Under the pieces are notes generated by a model. It was given only the letters and a program-made list of their open reading frames with translations. It was not told the origin of the DNA and did no database searches. Positions 37,039 to 45,866 of a DNA stretch of 60,874 nt are shown here, piece by piece. Position numbers and translations under genes: made by a program. This DNA comes from Kineococcus endophyticus (GTDB lineage: Bacteria > Actinomycetota > Actinomycetes > Actinomycetales > Kineococcaceae). The stretch is taken from positions 1 through 60,874 of the forward strand of contig NZ_JBFNQN010000021.1 of assembly GCF_040796495.1 (NCBI RefSeq), in the 5' to 3' direction. Numbering within the stretch: the first letter of the stretch is position 1; each line of letters begins with the position of its first letter.

Positions 37039-38333
37039 GGTCGGACCTCCAAGGGACTGTTCGGTGCGGGCCGGCGGCCGGCGGTCCCACCCGCGGCCGA
37101 CGGTGGACTGGACGGCGGGACCGGCGCTCCGGACTCCTCCGGCGTGGCGGCGGCACCCGTCGCGGGGTCGGCGAGCTCGGGGTCGGGCAGGCGCAGGGTG
37201 AAGGTGGACCCCTCCCCCTCGGCGCTCCAGACCCGGACGTCCCCGCCGTGGTTGCCGGCGATGTGCTTGACGATCGACAACCCCAGGCCGGTGCCCCCCG
37301 TGGAGCGCGACCGGGCCGCGTCGACGCGGTAGAACCGCTCGAAGATGCGGTGCAGGTCGGCCTGGCTGATGCCCACCCCGCGGTCGGCGACCGACAGGTC
37401 GATCGTCGGGACCTGCTGTCCCGCCGGCGTCCCCACGACCTGACCGGTCCCCCGCCGCACCTCCACCACGACGCGGCTGCGTTCGGGTGAGTAGGCCAGG
37501 GCGTTGTGGACGAGGTTGCGCAGCGCCGTCACGAGGAGCTCGCGGTCCCCGCGCACGTGCAGCCCGCGCTGCCCGGCGACGACGACCTCGGACCCGCGCT
37601 GGTGGGCCACCGTGCCGACGCGGTCGACGGCCTCGGCGACGATCTGGTCGACCTCGAGGGACTCCGGCTGCAGCACCGTCTCGGCGGCCTGCAGCCGGGA
37701 GAGGTCGATGATCTCCTGCACGAGCGCGGTCAGCCGGATGGACTCCCGCCGCATGCGGCTGGCGAAGTGGCGCACGGCGTCGGGGTCGTCGGCGGCGTCC
37801 TCGACGGCCTCGGACAGCAGCGACAGGGCACCCACGGGGGTCTTCAGCTCGTGGCTGACGTTCGCGACGAAGTCGCGCCGGACGGCCTCGACGCGGCGCG
37901 ACTCGGTCCGGTCCTCCAGCAGCAGCATGACGTGGTGCGGCCCGAGCGGCGTGACGCGGGCCAGGACGACGGCGGGGGGACGGCCCAGCCCCGCCCCGAG
38001 CTCGGTCTCGGTCTCCCGGACGCGTCCGTCGCGGCGGCAGGCGCGGACCATCTCGCGCAGCTGCGCGTCCACCAGCTCCCCGCCCGAGACGACCCCGGCG
38101 GCGTAGGCGGCGGCGCTGGCCTTGACGACGACGTCGTCGGCCGCGAGGACCACGGCCGAGGACCGCAGGGCCATGAGGACGTCGCTGACCCCGGGCGGCA
38201 GCCCTCCGACGGGCGTGGCCGGGGGCAGCGGGGGACGCTGGAGGCGCTCGGAGACGCGGAACGCCAGGACGCCCGCGGCACCGGTCAGCACACCGACCGC
38301 CGCGGCGATCGAGACGGAGGCGTCGCCCAGCAC
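37035..38333 (-). CDS. senX3: Sensor histidine kinase SenX3
   Basis: Membrane-linked kinase that phosphorylates RegX3 when phosphate is scarce; in mycobacteria PhoU and the Pst transporter hold it back. The 432-residue protein starts with a hydrophobic segment (about 6-26), then a PAS-like domain (50-145), HisKA with H161 in VSHELKTP, and an HATPase with NLVHNALAYSP, DRGVGIS and TGGTGLGLSIVKHI. A proline-rich tail follows. The GTG start lies six bases after TAGGCT. The divergent spacer to phoU contains PHO-box-like repeats. Confidence 0.93.
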   Translation of the reverse strand: MLGDASVSIAAAVGVLTGAAGVLAFRVSERLQRPPLPPATPVGGLPPGVSDVLMALRSSAVVLAADDVVVKASAAAYAAGVVSGGELVDAQLREMVRACRRDGRVRETETELGAGLGRPPAVVLARVTPLGPHHVMLLLEDRTESRRVEAVRRDFVANVSHELKTPVGALSLLSEAVEDAADDPDAVRHFASRMRRESIRLTALVQEIIDLSRLQAAETVLQPESLEVDQIVAEAVDRVGTVAHQRGSEVVVAGQRGLHVRGDRELLVTALRNLVHNALAYSPERSRVVVEVRRGTGQVVGTPAGQQVPTIDLSVADRGVGISQADLHRIFERFYRVDAARSRSTGGTGLGLSIVKHIAGNHGGDVRVWSAEGEGSTFTLRLPDPELADPATGAAATPEESGAPVPPSSPPSAAGGTAGRRPAPNSPLEVRP

Positions 38334-38339
38334 CTGCCC

Positions 38340-38345
38340 AGCCTA
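38340..38345 (-). promoter_or_regulatory. Predicted -10 box of leaderless senX3 transcript
   Basis: Minus-strand TAGGCT, six bases before the GTG at 38333. Confidence 0.55.
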
Positions 38346-38404
38346 CGGTCGCCGGACACCGTCCCCGGGCCACCGACGCCCTGTCACCGGACCGAGGCCC
38401 AGAT

Positions 38405-38437
38405 GTTCACCCGGCGGGAGACGCTCGTTCACCCGCG
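38405..38437 (+). promoter_or_regulatory. Candidate PHO box between senX3 and phoU
   Basis: GTTCACCCGGC at 38405 and GTTCACCCGCG at 38427 lie exactly 22 nt apart, that is units one and three of an 11-nt repeat. The spacing fits RegX3/PhoP binding on one face of the helix. Confidence 0.6.
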
Positions 38438-38549
38438 CCTGACACGGTGGCCGGGACGGTGACGGTGCCCGGAACGCATCATGATGACCGGGCGGCGTCC
38501 CCCGCGGAGCACGGGACGCCCTGCTCGACGAACCCCTGGAGGAAACCCC

Positions 38550-39215
38550 GTGCGCAACGTGTACCACGACGAACTCAGCGGCCTCGTCGACACCCTGGTG
38601 GAGATGACGCAGCTCGCCGAGTCCGCCATGACCCGGGCGACGACCGCCCTGCTGGACGCCGACCGCGAACTGGCCGAGACGGTGATCTCCGCCGACCGGC
38701 GCATCGACGACCTGCAGCGCGACCTCGAGGAACGCGCCGTGGACGTCCTGGCCCGGCAGTCTCCCGTGGCGACCGACCTGCGCGTCGTCGTGACGGCGCT
38801 GCGGATGAGCTCGAGCCTGGAGCGCATGGGCGACCTGGCCCGGCACGTGGCCAAGCTGGCCCGTCTGCGCTACCCCACCGCCGTCGTCCCGGCCGAGCTG
38901 CGCGGCACGGTCCTGCAGATGGGCCAGGTCGCCGAGCGCATCGTCGCCAAGGCGGGCAGCGTCATCGCCACCCGCGACCTCGCGCTGGCCGCCGAGATGG
39001 AGGTCGACGACGACGAGATGGACCGCCTGCACCGCCAGGTCTTCGAGCAGCTGCTGGCCCGCACGTGGGACCACCCGACGGAGGTCGCGGTGGACCTGAC
39101 CCTGTGCAGCCGCTACTACGAGCGCTTCGCCGACCACGCCGTCTCCGTGGCGAAGTCGGTCCTGTTCCTCGTCACCGGCTCGCGCGACGAGGACGCTGCC
39201 GCGCAGCGGGTCTGA
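38550..39215 (+). CDS. phoU: Phosphate-signalling protein PhoU
   Basis: Negative modulator linking the Pst phosphate transporter to SenX3. The 221-residue protein has two PhoU three-helix repeats: the first contains DLRVVVTALRMSSSLERMGDLA and the second VDLTLCSRYYERFADHAVSVAK, with acidic metal-binding residues in each. The start is GTG at 38550, preceded by CTGGAGGAAA; the frame upstream has no family character. It is divergent from senX3-regX3 across a PHO-box-like element. Confidence 0.93.
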   Translation: MRNVYHDELSGLVDTLVEMTQLAESAMTRATTALLDADRELAETVISADRRIDDLQRDLEERAVDVLARQSPVATDLRVVVTALRMSSSLERMGDLARHVAKLARLRYPTAVVPAELRGTVLQMGQVAERIVAKAGSVIATRDLALAAEMEVDDDEMDRLHRQVFEQLLARTWDHPTEVAVDLTLCSRYYERFADHAVSVAKSVLFLVTGSRDEDAAAQRV

Positions 39216-39252
39216 CGCCCTGCGCGGACGCGCCGACCGGCCCGCCCGGGTG

Positions 39253-39258
39253 TAGCGT
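39253..39258 (+). promoter_or_regulatory. Predicted -10 box of leaderless lipoprotein transcript
   Basis: TAGCGT, six bases before the GTG at 39265. Confidence 0.55.
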
Positions 39259-39264
39259 CCAGGC

Positions 39265-39918
39265 GTGATCACGTCCCGCCCGACGTCGGACGCGCCGTGG
39301 CGCACCCGGCGGGCGGTGGCCGTGCTCACCACCGCGCTGGCTGCGGCGGCCGCCGTCGGCGCGTGCGGGGGCGGCGGGGACGAGCCGGACCCGGCCCCGA
39401 CGACCACCACGGTCGAACCGGCACCGGTCAGCACGACCTCCGCCTCGCCCTCGGCGACGAGCTCGGGCCCCGTCTTCGACTGCGCCTCGGTGCAGGCCGC
39501 GCAGACGTCCCTGGACGACGCGTACGCCTCCGAGCTGGACCGGCTGGGCATCAAGCGCGGCGACCCGCGCGCGCAGTCCGTCTTCACCATCGTGACGACG
39601 AACGAGGGGCCGGAGTACTACGCGGCGGTGCTGGCCGCGGCCCCGCCGGACGCGACGGCCGACGCCCAGGTCGTCCTCGACTACTACACGAAGCTGGCGA
39701 CCCAGGCCGACACGCTCGACGTCGGCACGGGGTCGGCCGAGGACCTCGGCAAGGCCATGGACGCCCTCGACGCGGCCGGGGCCGCCGTCAACCCCGACCC
39801 GTCGGCGGCGACGTCCGTCGTGCAGGCCCAGGAACGGCTGCAGGCCGACGTCGACCGCGAGTGCTCGGGCGCCTCGACCTCGACGACCAGCTCGAGCCCG
39901 AGCACCACCTCCAGCTGA
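39265..39918 (+). CDS. Small secreted lipoprotein of unknown function
   Basis: A 217-residue lipoprotein with signal end AAVGAC (C34). A Thr/Ser/Pro linker of about 35 residues leads to a helical domain of about 130 residues (ASVQAAQTSLDDAYASELDRLG onwards) and a Ser/Thr-rich tail. I recognise no domain. Two cysteines outside the lipobox (in FDCASV and DRECSG) flank the globular part and could form a disulfide. It is a separate, probably leaderless transcript and ends 4 nt from the convergent glycosyltransferase. Confidence 0.75.
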   Translation: MITSRPTSDAPWRTRRAVAVLTTALAAAAAVGACGGGGDEPDPAPTTTTVEPAPVSTTSASPSATSSGPVFDCASVQAAQTSLDDAYASELDRLGIKRGDPRAQSVFTIVTTNEGPEYYAAVLAAAPPDATADAQVVLDYYTKLATQADTLDVGTGSAEDLGKAMDALDAAGAAVNPDPSAATSVVQAQERLQADVDRECSGASTSTTSSSPSTTSS

Positions 39919-39922
39919 GGGG

Positions 39923-41059
39923 TCAGCGCGTGAGGTCGGCGAGGATCTGCGCGGACACCACGGCCGCGTGCTCCTGGTCGAAGTCCATCGCCCGCTCCGG
40001 CCCGCCGAGCGCCTTGCGCCGCAACGGTTCGGGGTCGGCGAGGAAGACGAGCACAGCGTCGGCCAGCGCGCCCGCGTCCTCCACGGGCACGAGGTCGCCG
40101 AGGCGGCCGTCCCGCAGCACGTAGCGCGGACCCGTCGGGCAGTCCGTCGCCACGACGGGGACACCCACGGCGAGGGCCTCGAGCAGGACGAGGCTGCCGT
40201 TGCCCTCGTAGCGCGAGGACAGCACGAACAGGTCCGCGCCGGCGAGCAGGCTCGGCAGGTCGTCGCGGTGCCCGGCGAACTCGACGCGGTCGGCGATGCC
40301 GAGCAGGTCGGCGCGGTCGCGCAGGTCGGCGTCCTGCTCCCCCGCGCCGACGAGGACGAGCTCCACGTCACCGCCGGCCGAGACCACGCGGGCGAGGGCG
40401 TCGAGCAGGACGTCGAAGCCCTTCTGGTCCACGAGCCGGCCCGCGGCCACGAGGCGGGTGCGTCCGGACTCGGCGCGCCGGGGACCGCCCGCGGCCTCCA
40501 CCGCGGCGCGCGTCGCGGCGACGTCGATGCCGATGTCGACCGCGTGCACGCGGGAGGCGTCCAGGCCGACCTCGAGCACGTCGGGGACCAGACCGGGCGA
40601 GACGCAGACGGCCGCGTCGACGCGCTGGTGGACCTGCGTCAGCAACGGCCGCAGGCGGGCCGGGGTCCAGGCGGCCACCGCGCGCGGCAGCGAGCTCTGG
40701 ACCAGCACGACGAACGGCTTGCGCGCGAGGCGCGCCGCCGCCCAGCCGAGCAGCAGGCCGTACCCCACCTCGCTGCCCGAGACGACGACGTCGGCCTTGC
40801 GGACCTGCCGCAGCGTGGTCGCCAGGATGCGCGGGGCCGCCGACCGGAACCGGCGCACCTCCTGCGAGCCCCAGCGGACGTCGAGGCGCGGGTCGGGCTC
40901 GTACATCGGCCCGTCCGGTTCGACGTTCTCCAGCACCAGGAAGCGCACGCGCGCCCCGAGGTCCTGCCAGCGCCGGGCGAGGTCGGCCGAGACCCGCAGG
41001 CCCCCGTTGTCGCGCAGCGCGCCCTCGAGGACGAGGACGCGGGGTCCAGGACCCGTCAC
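39923..41059 (-). CDS. GT4-family glycosyltransferase
   Basis: A 378-residue retaining GT-B glycosyltransferase. The C-terminal donor domain has VAAGRLVDQKGFDVLLDA, LVGAGEQDADLR and the EX7E-type motif SRYEGNGSLVLLEALAVGVPVVAT. It probably transfers a sugar from a nucleotide donor to a cell-envelope or exopolysaccharide acceptor; donor and acceptor are unknown. No membrane helix is evident. The gene starts directly after gpmA: the gpmA stop at 41060 abuts its GTG at 41059. Confidence 0.86.
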   Translation of the reverse strand: MTGPGPRVLVLEGALRDNGGLRVSADLARRWQDLGARVRFLVLENVEPDGPMYEPDPRLDVRWGSQEVRRFRSAAPRILATTLRQVRKADVVVSGSEVGYGLLLGWAAARLARKPFVVLVQSSLPRAVAAWTPARLRPLLTQVHQRVDAAVCVSPGLVPDVLEVGLDASRVHAVDIGIDVAATRAAVEAAGGPRRAESGRTRLVAAGRLVDQKGFDVLLDALARVVSAGGDVELVLVGAGEQDADLRDRADLLGIADRVEFAGHRDDLPSLLAGADLFVLSSRYEGNGSLVLLEALAVGVPVVATDCPTGPRYVLRDGRLGDLVPVEDAGALADAVLVFLADPEPLRRKALGGPERAMDFDQEHAAVVSAQILADLTR

Positions 41060-41824
41060 TCAGCGGCCCTGGTTGGCCACCGCGGCGGCGGCGGCCGCGG
41101 CGGCGGCCGGGTCGAGGTACTCCCCACCCGGCACGGTGGGCTTGAGGTCGGCGTCGAGGCGGTAGACCAGCGGGATGCCGGTGGGGATGTTCAGCCCGGC
41201 GATGTCGGCGTCGGAGATGCCGTCGAGGTGCTTCACGAGCGCGCGCAGGGAGTTCCCGTGCGCGGCGAGCAGGACCGTCTTGCCGGCCTGCAGGTCCGGG
41301 ACGACCGACCCGGTCCAGTACGGCAGCATCCGCTCGACGACGTCGGCGAGGCACTCGGTGCGGGGGGCGGCGTCGCCCGGCCCGCCGAACTGCTCGGCGT
41401 AGCGCGCGTCGGCGTCCTGGGAGAACTCCGAGCCGAGCTCGATCGCCGGCGGCGGGGTGTCGTAGGAGCGGCGCCACAGCATGAACTGCTCCTCGCCGAA
41501 CTCGGCGAGAGTCTGCTTCTTGTCCTTGCCCTGCAGCGCACCGTAGTGGCGCTCGTTCAGCCGCCAGGACCGCTTGACGTCGATCCAGTGCCGGTCGGCC
41601 GCGTCGAGGGCCAGGAACGCCGTCGTGATGGCGCGGCGCAGCACCGAGGTGTGCACGACGTCGGGCAGGACACCCGACTCGACGAGCATCTTCCCGCCGG
41701 CGGTGGCCTCGGCCCGGCCCTTCTCCGACAGGGCGACGTCGACCCAGCCCGTGAAGAGGTTCAGGGCGTTCCACTCGCTCTCGCCGTGCCGCAGGAGGAC
41801 GAGGGTGTGCGCCGCTTCAGTCAT
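41060..41824 (-). CDS. gpmA: 2,3-bisphosphoglycerate-dependent phosphoglycerate mutase
   Basis: Interconverts 3- and 2-phosphoglycerate in glycolysis. The 254-residue protein has the phosphohistidine motif [10 protein letters not shown], then [26 protein letters not shown], and the second histidine in [10 protein letters not shown]. The ATG at 41824 gives the standard length and follows TAGGGT by seven bases. An unusual run of about nine alanines lies near the C-terminus (GCG/GCC-rich DNA at 41086-41114), possibly slippage-prone. Confidence 0.95.
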   Translation of the reverse strand: MTEAAHTLVLLRHGESEWNALNLFTGWVDVALSEKGRAEATAGGKMLVESGVLPDVVHTSVLRRAITTAFLALDAADRHWIDVKRSWRLNERHYGALQGKDKKQTLAEFGEEQFMLWRRSYDTPPPAIELGSEFSQDADARYAEQFGGPGDAAPRTECLADVVERMLPYWTGSVVPDLQAGKTVLLAAHGNSLRALVKHLDGISDADIAGLNIPTGIPLVYRLDADLKPTVPGGEYLDPAAAAAAAAAVANQGR

Positions 41825-41831
41825 GGGACCA

Positions 41832-41837
41832 ACCCTA
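41832..41837 (-). promoter_or_regulatory. Predicted -10 box of leaderless gpmA transcript
   Basis: Minus-strand TAGGGT, seven bases before the ATG at 41824. It touches the 3' end of mshA. Confidence 0.5.
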
Positions 41838-43127
41838 CCGAGGGGCCCCCGCCCGCTCGGCCAGCGCCCGCGCGTACACGTCCAGCGTCGCCTCGGCCGT
41901 GGCGCCCCAGCCGAACCCGCGGGCGCGGCGGGCGGCCCGCTCCCCCATCGCGGCCCGCCGGGCCGGGTCGTCGAGCAGGCCGGCGAGCACCCCGGCCCAC
42001 GTCCCCGGGTCGTGGTCGGGCACGAGGGCGCCCGTCCCCGAGAGGGGGTCGGCGTCGCCGGCCGTGCGCAGCCCACCGACGGCCGCGGCGACCACCGGGG
42101 TCCCGCAGGCCTGGGCCTCGAGGGCGACGAGGCCGAAGGACTCGTTGTGGGAGGGGACGGTGACGAGGTCGGCGGCCCGGTAGTGGTCGGCGAGCTCGGC
42201 CCGCGGGGTCGGCGGGGCGAGCGTGACGACGTCGGTCAGGCCGAGCCCGTCGACGAGGTCGGCGAGGGACTCCGGGTGCGCCGTCCCCGATCCGCTGGGC
42301 CCGCCGAGCACGACGACGCGCAGGCGCTCGCGGCGCCAGGGCTGCCGCCGCAGCAGCTCCGCGGCCGCGCGCACGAGCAGGTCGGGGGCCTTCAGCGGCT
42401 GGATGCGCCCGACGAACAGCAGGACGTCGGCGTCCGCGGGCAGTCCCAGGCGTTCGCGCGAGGCGGCACGGCCGGGCTCGGGGCGGAAGGTGGCGAGGTC
42501 CACGCCGGGTGGGACGACGACCACCTTCGCGGGGTCGGCGCCGTAGAGCCCGACGAGCTCGTCGCGTTCGGCGGCGGTGTTGGCCACGATGCGGTCCGCG
42601 GCGTCGACGACCTGCTGCTCGCCGATGACCCGGCCCGCCGGTTCGGGGGTGTCCCCGTCCGCGAGCGCCGCGTTCTTCACCTTGGCCATGGTGTGCATCG
42701 AGTGCACGAGCGGGACGTCCCAGCGGTCGGCCGTGAGCCAGCCGACCTGGCCGGAGAGCCAGTAGTGCGAGTGCACGACGTCGTAGTGGTGCTCGGAGTG
42801 CCGGGCGCCGGTGTGCAGCACCCCGGCGGTGAACGCGCACAGCTGGCCGGGCAGGTCCTCCTTGGCCAGGCCCTCGTACGGGCCCGCGGCGACGTGCCGC
42901 ACCCGCACGCCGCCCCGCCCGCCGGGGTCCTCGGCGACGGGCGGCTGGTCAGAGCTCGTGCGGCGCGTGAAGACCTCGACCTCGACGTCGCGGCGGGCCA
43001 GTTCCCGGGCCAGCTCCAGGACGTAGACGTTCATGCCGCCGGCGTCTCCGGTGCCGGGTTGGGCCAGCGGTGAGGTGTGCACCGACACCATCGCCACCCG
43101 CGAGACCTTCCCCACGCCCTTCCCCAC
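41835..43127 (-). CDS. mshA: D-inositol-3-phosphate glycosyltransferase MshA
   Basis: First step of mycothiol synthesis: moves N-acetylglucosamine from UDP-GlcNAc to inositol-3-phosphate. The 430-residue GT4 protein begins [16 protein letters not shown] and has [29 protein letters not shown], and the donor motif [19 protein letters not shown], all MshA hallmarks. The ORF extends to 43274, but GTG at 43127 has GGGAGG 6 nt upstream and gives the usual beginning. It is divergent from the methyltransferase gene. It fits with mshD at 55244 and the mycothiol-dependent dehydrogenase at 27449. Confidence 0.93.
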   Translation of the reverse strand: MGKGVGKVSRVAMVSVHTSPLAQPGTGDAGGMNVYVLELARELARRDVEVEVFTRRTSSDQPPVAEDPGGRGGVRVRHVAAGPYEGLAKEDLPGQLCAFTAGVLHTGARHSEHHYDVVHSHYWLSGQVGWLTADRWDVPLVHSMHTMAKVKNAALADGDTPEPAGRVIGEQQVVDAADRIVANTAAERDELVGLYGADPAKVVVVPPGVDLATFRPEPGRAASRERLGLPADADVLLFVGRIQPLKAPDLLVRAAAELLRRQPWRRERLRVVVLGGPSGSGTAHPESLADLVDGLGLTDVVTLAPPTPRAELADHYRAADLVTVPSHNESFGLVALEAQACGTPVVAAAVGGLRTAGDADPLSGTGALVPDHDPGTWAGVLAGLLDDPARRAAMGERAARRARGFGWGATAEATLDVYARALAERAGAPR

Positions 43128-43170
43128 GCACTGCCTCCCGGCTCGCTGCCCTGCCGTCGCTGCCCGCCAG

Positions 43171-43176
43171 TAGTGT
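43171..43176 (+). promoter_or_regulatory. Predicted -10 box of leaderless methyltransferase transcript
   Basis: TAGTGT, six bases before the GTG at 43183; this supports that start. Confidence 0.5.
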
Positions 43177-43182
43177 CCCCAC

Positions 43183-44037
43183 GTGCCCCGGCAGTCTGCC
43201 TCCCGCGTCCGCTCGGGCGGTCCGGGGGTCGGCTCGGGCGCTGGAGCGGTGGGTGCCGTGACCCGCGGGACCACGGGTCCGGACCGGCTGCGCCGCGTGG
43301 AGCGCTGGCTGGCCCAGACGCAGGCGCCGCGGCTGCGGCGGGCGGGCGACCCCCTCGTCGTCGACCTCGGCTACGGCGCGTCGGCGGTGACGGTGACGGA
43401 CCTGCAGCGCTGGCTGCGCCGGGTCCGGCCGGACGTGCGCGTCGTGGGTCTGGAGATCGCCCCGGAGCGCGTCGTCACGGCCCGCGCCGCCGTGGCCCAC
43501 CTGCCCGACCCGCCGGAGTTCGCCGTCGGCGGCTTCGAGGTCCCCACCGACGGCGACCCCGTGCTGGTCCGCGCGTTCAACGTGCTGCGGCAGTACGAGA
43601 CCGAGGAGGTCGAGGCGACGTGGGACCGGCTGCGCGACCGGCTCGCGGGCGGTGGTCTGCTCGTGGACGGGACGTGCGACGAGCTGGGCCGGCGGGCGAC
43701 GTGGGTCGCCCTGGAACGCGAGGCGGGGCCGGTCTCGCTGACGCTCTCGGTCCGGCTGGCCGGCCTGCCCGCGCCGTCGGCCGTGGCCGAGCGGCTGCCC
43801 AAGGCGCTCATCCACCGCAACGTCCCCGGCGAGGGCGTCCACGACCTGCTGCGGGCGGCCGACGCGGCGTGGGCGCGGGCCGCGCCGGCGGGCACGTTCG
43901 GGCTGCGGCAGCGGTGGATCGCGACGTGCCGGGAGCTGGCCCGGGACTGGCCCGTGCTGGACTCCGCCGCGCGGTGGCGGCTCGGGGAGCTGACGGTGTC
44001 CTGGACGTGCGTCGCGCCCCGCCGGGGTCCGGCATGA
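43183..44037 (+). CDS. SAM-dependent methyltransferase-like protein
   Basis: A 284-residue protein with a class I methyltransferase Rossmann fold. [16 protein letters not shown] is motif I (a DLGYG variant of DxGxG), GLEIAPERV is the acidic strand-2 motif and [10 protein letters not shown] is the motif IV region. The substrate is unknown. The group occurs next to mshA in many actinobacteria, but no link to mycothiol is shown. The GTG start at 43183 lies six bases after TAGTGT. The next regulator gene follows by 25 nt. Confidence 0.78.
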   Translation: MPRQSASRVRSGGPGVGSGAGAVGAVTRGTTGPDRLRRVERWLAQTQAPRLRRAGDPLVVDLGYGASAVTVTDLQRWLRRVRPDVRVVGLEIAPERVVTARAAVAHLPDPPEFAVGGFEVPTDGDPVLVRAFNVLRQYETEEVEATWDRLRDRLAGGGLLVDGTCDELGRRATWVALEREAGPVSLTLSVRLAGLPAPSAVAERLPKALIHRNVPGEGVHDLLRAADAAWARAAPAGTFGLRQRWIATCRELARDWPVLDSAARWRLGELTVSWTCVAPRRGPA

Positions 44038-44062
44038 TCGGCTGAACGAGCGAGGAGGTCCG

Positions 44063-45139
44063 GTGCCACGGACGACCGAGGGCGCCGTCGGCGCCCGGCC
44101 CACCATCCGCGACATCGCCCGCGTGGCGGGCGTGTCCAAGGCCTCGGTCTCCTACGCGCTCAACGACCTGCCGGGGGTCTCGGAGGAGACGCGCGCGCGC
44201 ATCCGCGCGACCGCCACCGAGCTCGGCTGGCGACCGAGCGCGGCCGCCCGCTCGCTGTCCCGCGCCCGGGCCGGGGCCGTCGGGCTGGCCGTCGCGCGCG
44301 ACGTGCACCTCCTGGAGGAGGAGCCGTACTACATGCGGTTCATCGCGGGGATGGAGAGCGTCCTGGCCCGTGAGGGGCTGTCCCTGCTGCTCAGCGTCGT
44401 CCCGGACGTGGACGCCGCCGTCGAGGTGCTGCGGGACTGGTGGGGCGAGCGGCGGGTGGACGGTGTCGTCCTCACCGACCTGCGCGTCGAGGACCCGCGG
44501 GTCGCGCTCGTGACCGAGCTCGGGATCCCGTGCGCCCTGCGGGCCGGCATCGACGACCGGATGCCCGACGGCGCGCAGCTCGCCCTGTCGGTGGAGACCG
44601 AACGCCAGTCCTTCGTCGAGGTCGTCGACCACCTCGTGGCCCAGGGGCACCGGCGGCTGGCCCGGGTCGCGGGTCCGCGCGAGTTCCTGCACACGCGCCG
44701 CCGGGACATCGCGTGGGCGGAGGTCACGCGCTCGGCCCTGGGGCGGGCGGCACCCGTCGTCGTCGCGGACTACACCTCCGCGGGCGGGCTGGCCGCGACC
44801 CGGGAGCTGCTCGCCGGCGCCCGGCCCCCCACCGCGGTCGTCTACGACAACGACGTGATGGCGGCCGCCGTCGTGGCCGAACGCGCGAGCCTGGGCGTGC
44901 GGGTCCCGGAGGACCTCGCCGTGGTCGCCGGGGAGGACTCGATGCTGTGCCGGCTGGCGAGCCCGGCCATCAGCTGCCTGCACCGCGACGTCGTCGCCGA
45001 CGGCGCCCGCAGCGCCCGCCTGCTGCTGGAGGTCGTGCTGGGCCGCAGCAGCGAGGTGAGCGTCACCGAGCCGCACCGCCTCGTCGTGCGCGGGACGACA
45101 GCACCGGGGGCACCGGCGGCACCGGCGGCGGGCGGGTGA
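44063..45139 (+). CDS. LacI-family transcriptional regulator
   Basis: A 358-residue sugar-responsive repressor. The helix-turn-helix and hinge are TIRDIARVAGVSKASVSYALN (14-34) with the hinge helix AARSLSRARAG. The periplasmic-binding-like core ends with PAISCLHRDVVADGARSARLLLEVV. The start is GTG at 44063 with GAGGAGGT upstream. It overlaps the following TetR gene by 4 nt, an uncommon pairing of two regulators. The operator and inducer are unknown, and there is no sugar gene directly beside it. Confidence 0.88.
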   Translation: MPRTTEGAVGARPTIRDIARVAGVSKASVSYALNDLPGVSEETRARIRATATELGWRPSAAARSLSRARAGAVGLAVARDVHLLEEEPYYMRFIAGMESVLAREGLSLLLSVVPDVDAAVEVLRDWWGERRVDGVVLTDLRVEDPRVALVTELGIPCALRAGIDDRMPDGAQLALSVETERQSFVEVVDHLVAQGHRRLARVAGPREFLHTRRRDIAWAEVTRSALGRAAPVVVADYTSAGGLAATRELLAGARPPTAVVYDNDVMAAAVVAERASLGVRVPEDLAVVAGEDSMLCRLASPAISCLHRDVVADGARSARLLLEVVLGRSSEVSVTEPHRLVVRGTTAPGAPAAPAAGG

Positions 45140-45768
45140 GCGGGGCGAGCGCCGGTCCGGGCTCGCGGGCGCGGGGACGGGCCCGTCGCGAGCTGCTCCT
45201 GACCGCGACCATCGCCCTCGTCGCCGAACGGGGCGTCGCCGGGGTCAGCCACCGCGCGGTCGCCGAGCGCGCCGGGGTGCCGCTGGCGTCGACGACGCAC
45301 TACTTCACCTCGCTGGAGGAGATGGTCGGGGAGGCCGTCGTGCACGCGGTGGAGACCGAGCTCGCGCGGTTGCGCGCGTTCCGGGAGCGGCTCGAGACCG
45401 ACGGGCTCACCCCGGCCGCGGCCGTCGACGGGTTCGTCGGGCTCGTGCGGGAGCAGTCCGCCGAGAGCACCGCGGCGCAGTTCGAGGCGTACCTGTCGGC
45501 GCCGCGCTCGGAGACGCTGCGGCGTCACGTCCGCGGTCTGCTGCAGGAGACGCGCGACCTCGCCCGCGCGACCCTGCGCGCCGCCGGCGTCCACGACCCC
45601 GCCGCGGCGGCCGCCGTGGTGGCCCTGCTCGACGGGGCGGCCCTGCACCGCATCGCGGACCCGGCGCCGGACCGGTCGGCGGAGCTGGCCCGGTCGTTGC
45701 GCGCCCTGGTCCTGGGGTTCTCGGTCCTGGCGATGACGGACGCCGGAGTGGTACAGCCGTCCCAGTAA
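45136..45768 (+). CDS. TetR-family transcriptional regulator
   Basis: A 210-residue regulator with helix-turn-helix VSHRAVAERAGVPLASTTHYF (about residues 38-58), close to the RcdA/YsiA-like group of TetR proteins, and a helical ligand domain. The GTG start overlaps the LacI stop, so both are made from one message. It ends in TAA, rare in this window. The regulated gene may be the esterase 98 nt downstream on the same strand; this is inference from position. Confidence 0.85.
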   Translation: MSGASAGPGSRARGRARRELLLTATIALVAERGVAGVSHRAVAERAGVPLASTTHYFTSLEEMVGEAVVHAVETELARLRAFRERLETDGLTPAAAVDGFVGLVREQSAESTAAQFEAYLSAPRSETLRRHVRGLLQETRDLARATLRAAGVHDPAAAAAVVALLDGAALHRIADPAPDRSAELARSLRALVLGFSVLAMTDAGVVQPSQ

Positions 45769-45866
45769 AAGCACGGATCCGCTCTCGATGGCCGATTCTC
45801 GCCCGAGGAGCTGGACGGCCGTGCCACCATGACGGGGCCCGCCACTCGACGACGAGAGGACGTCCC

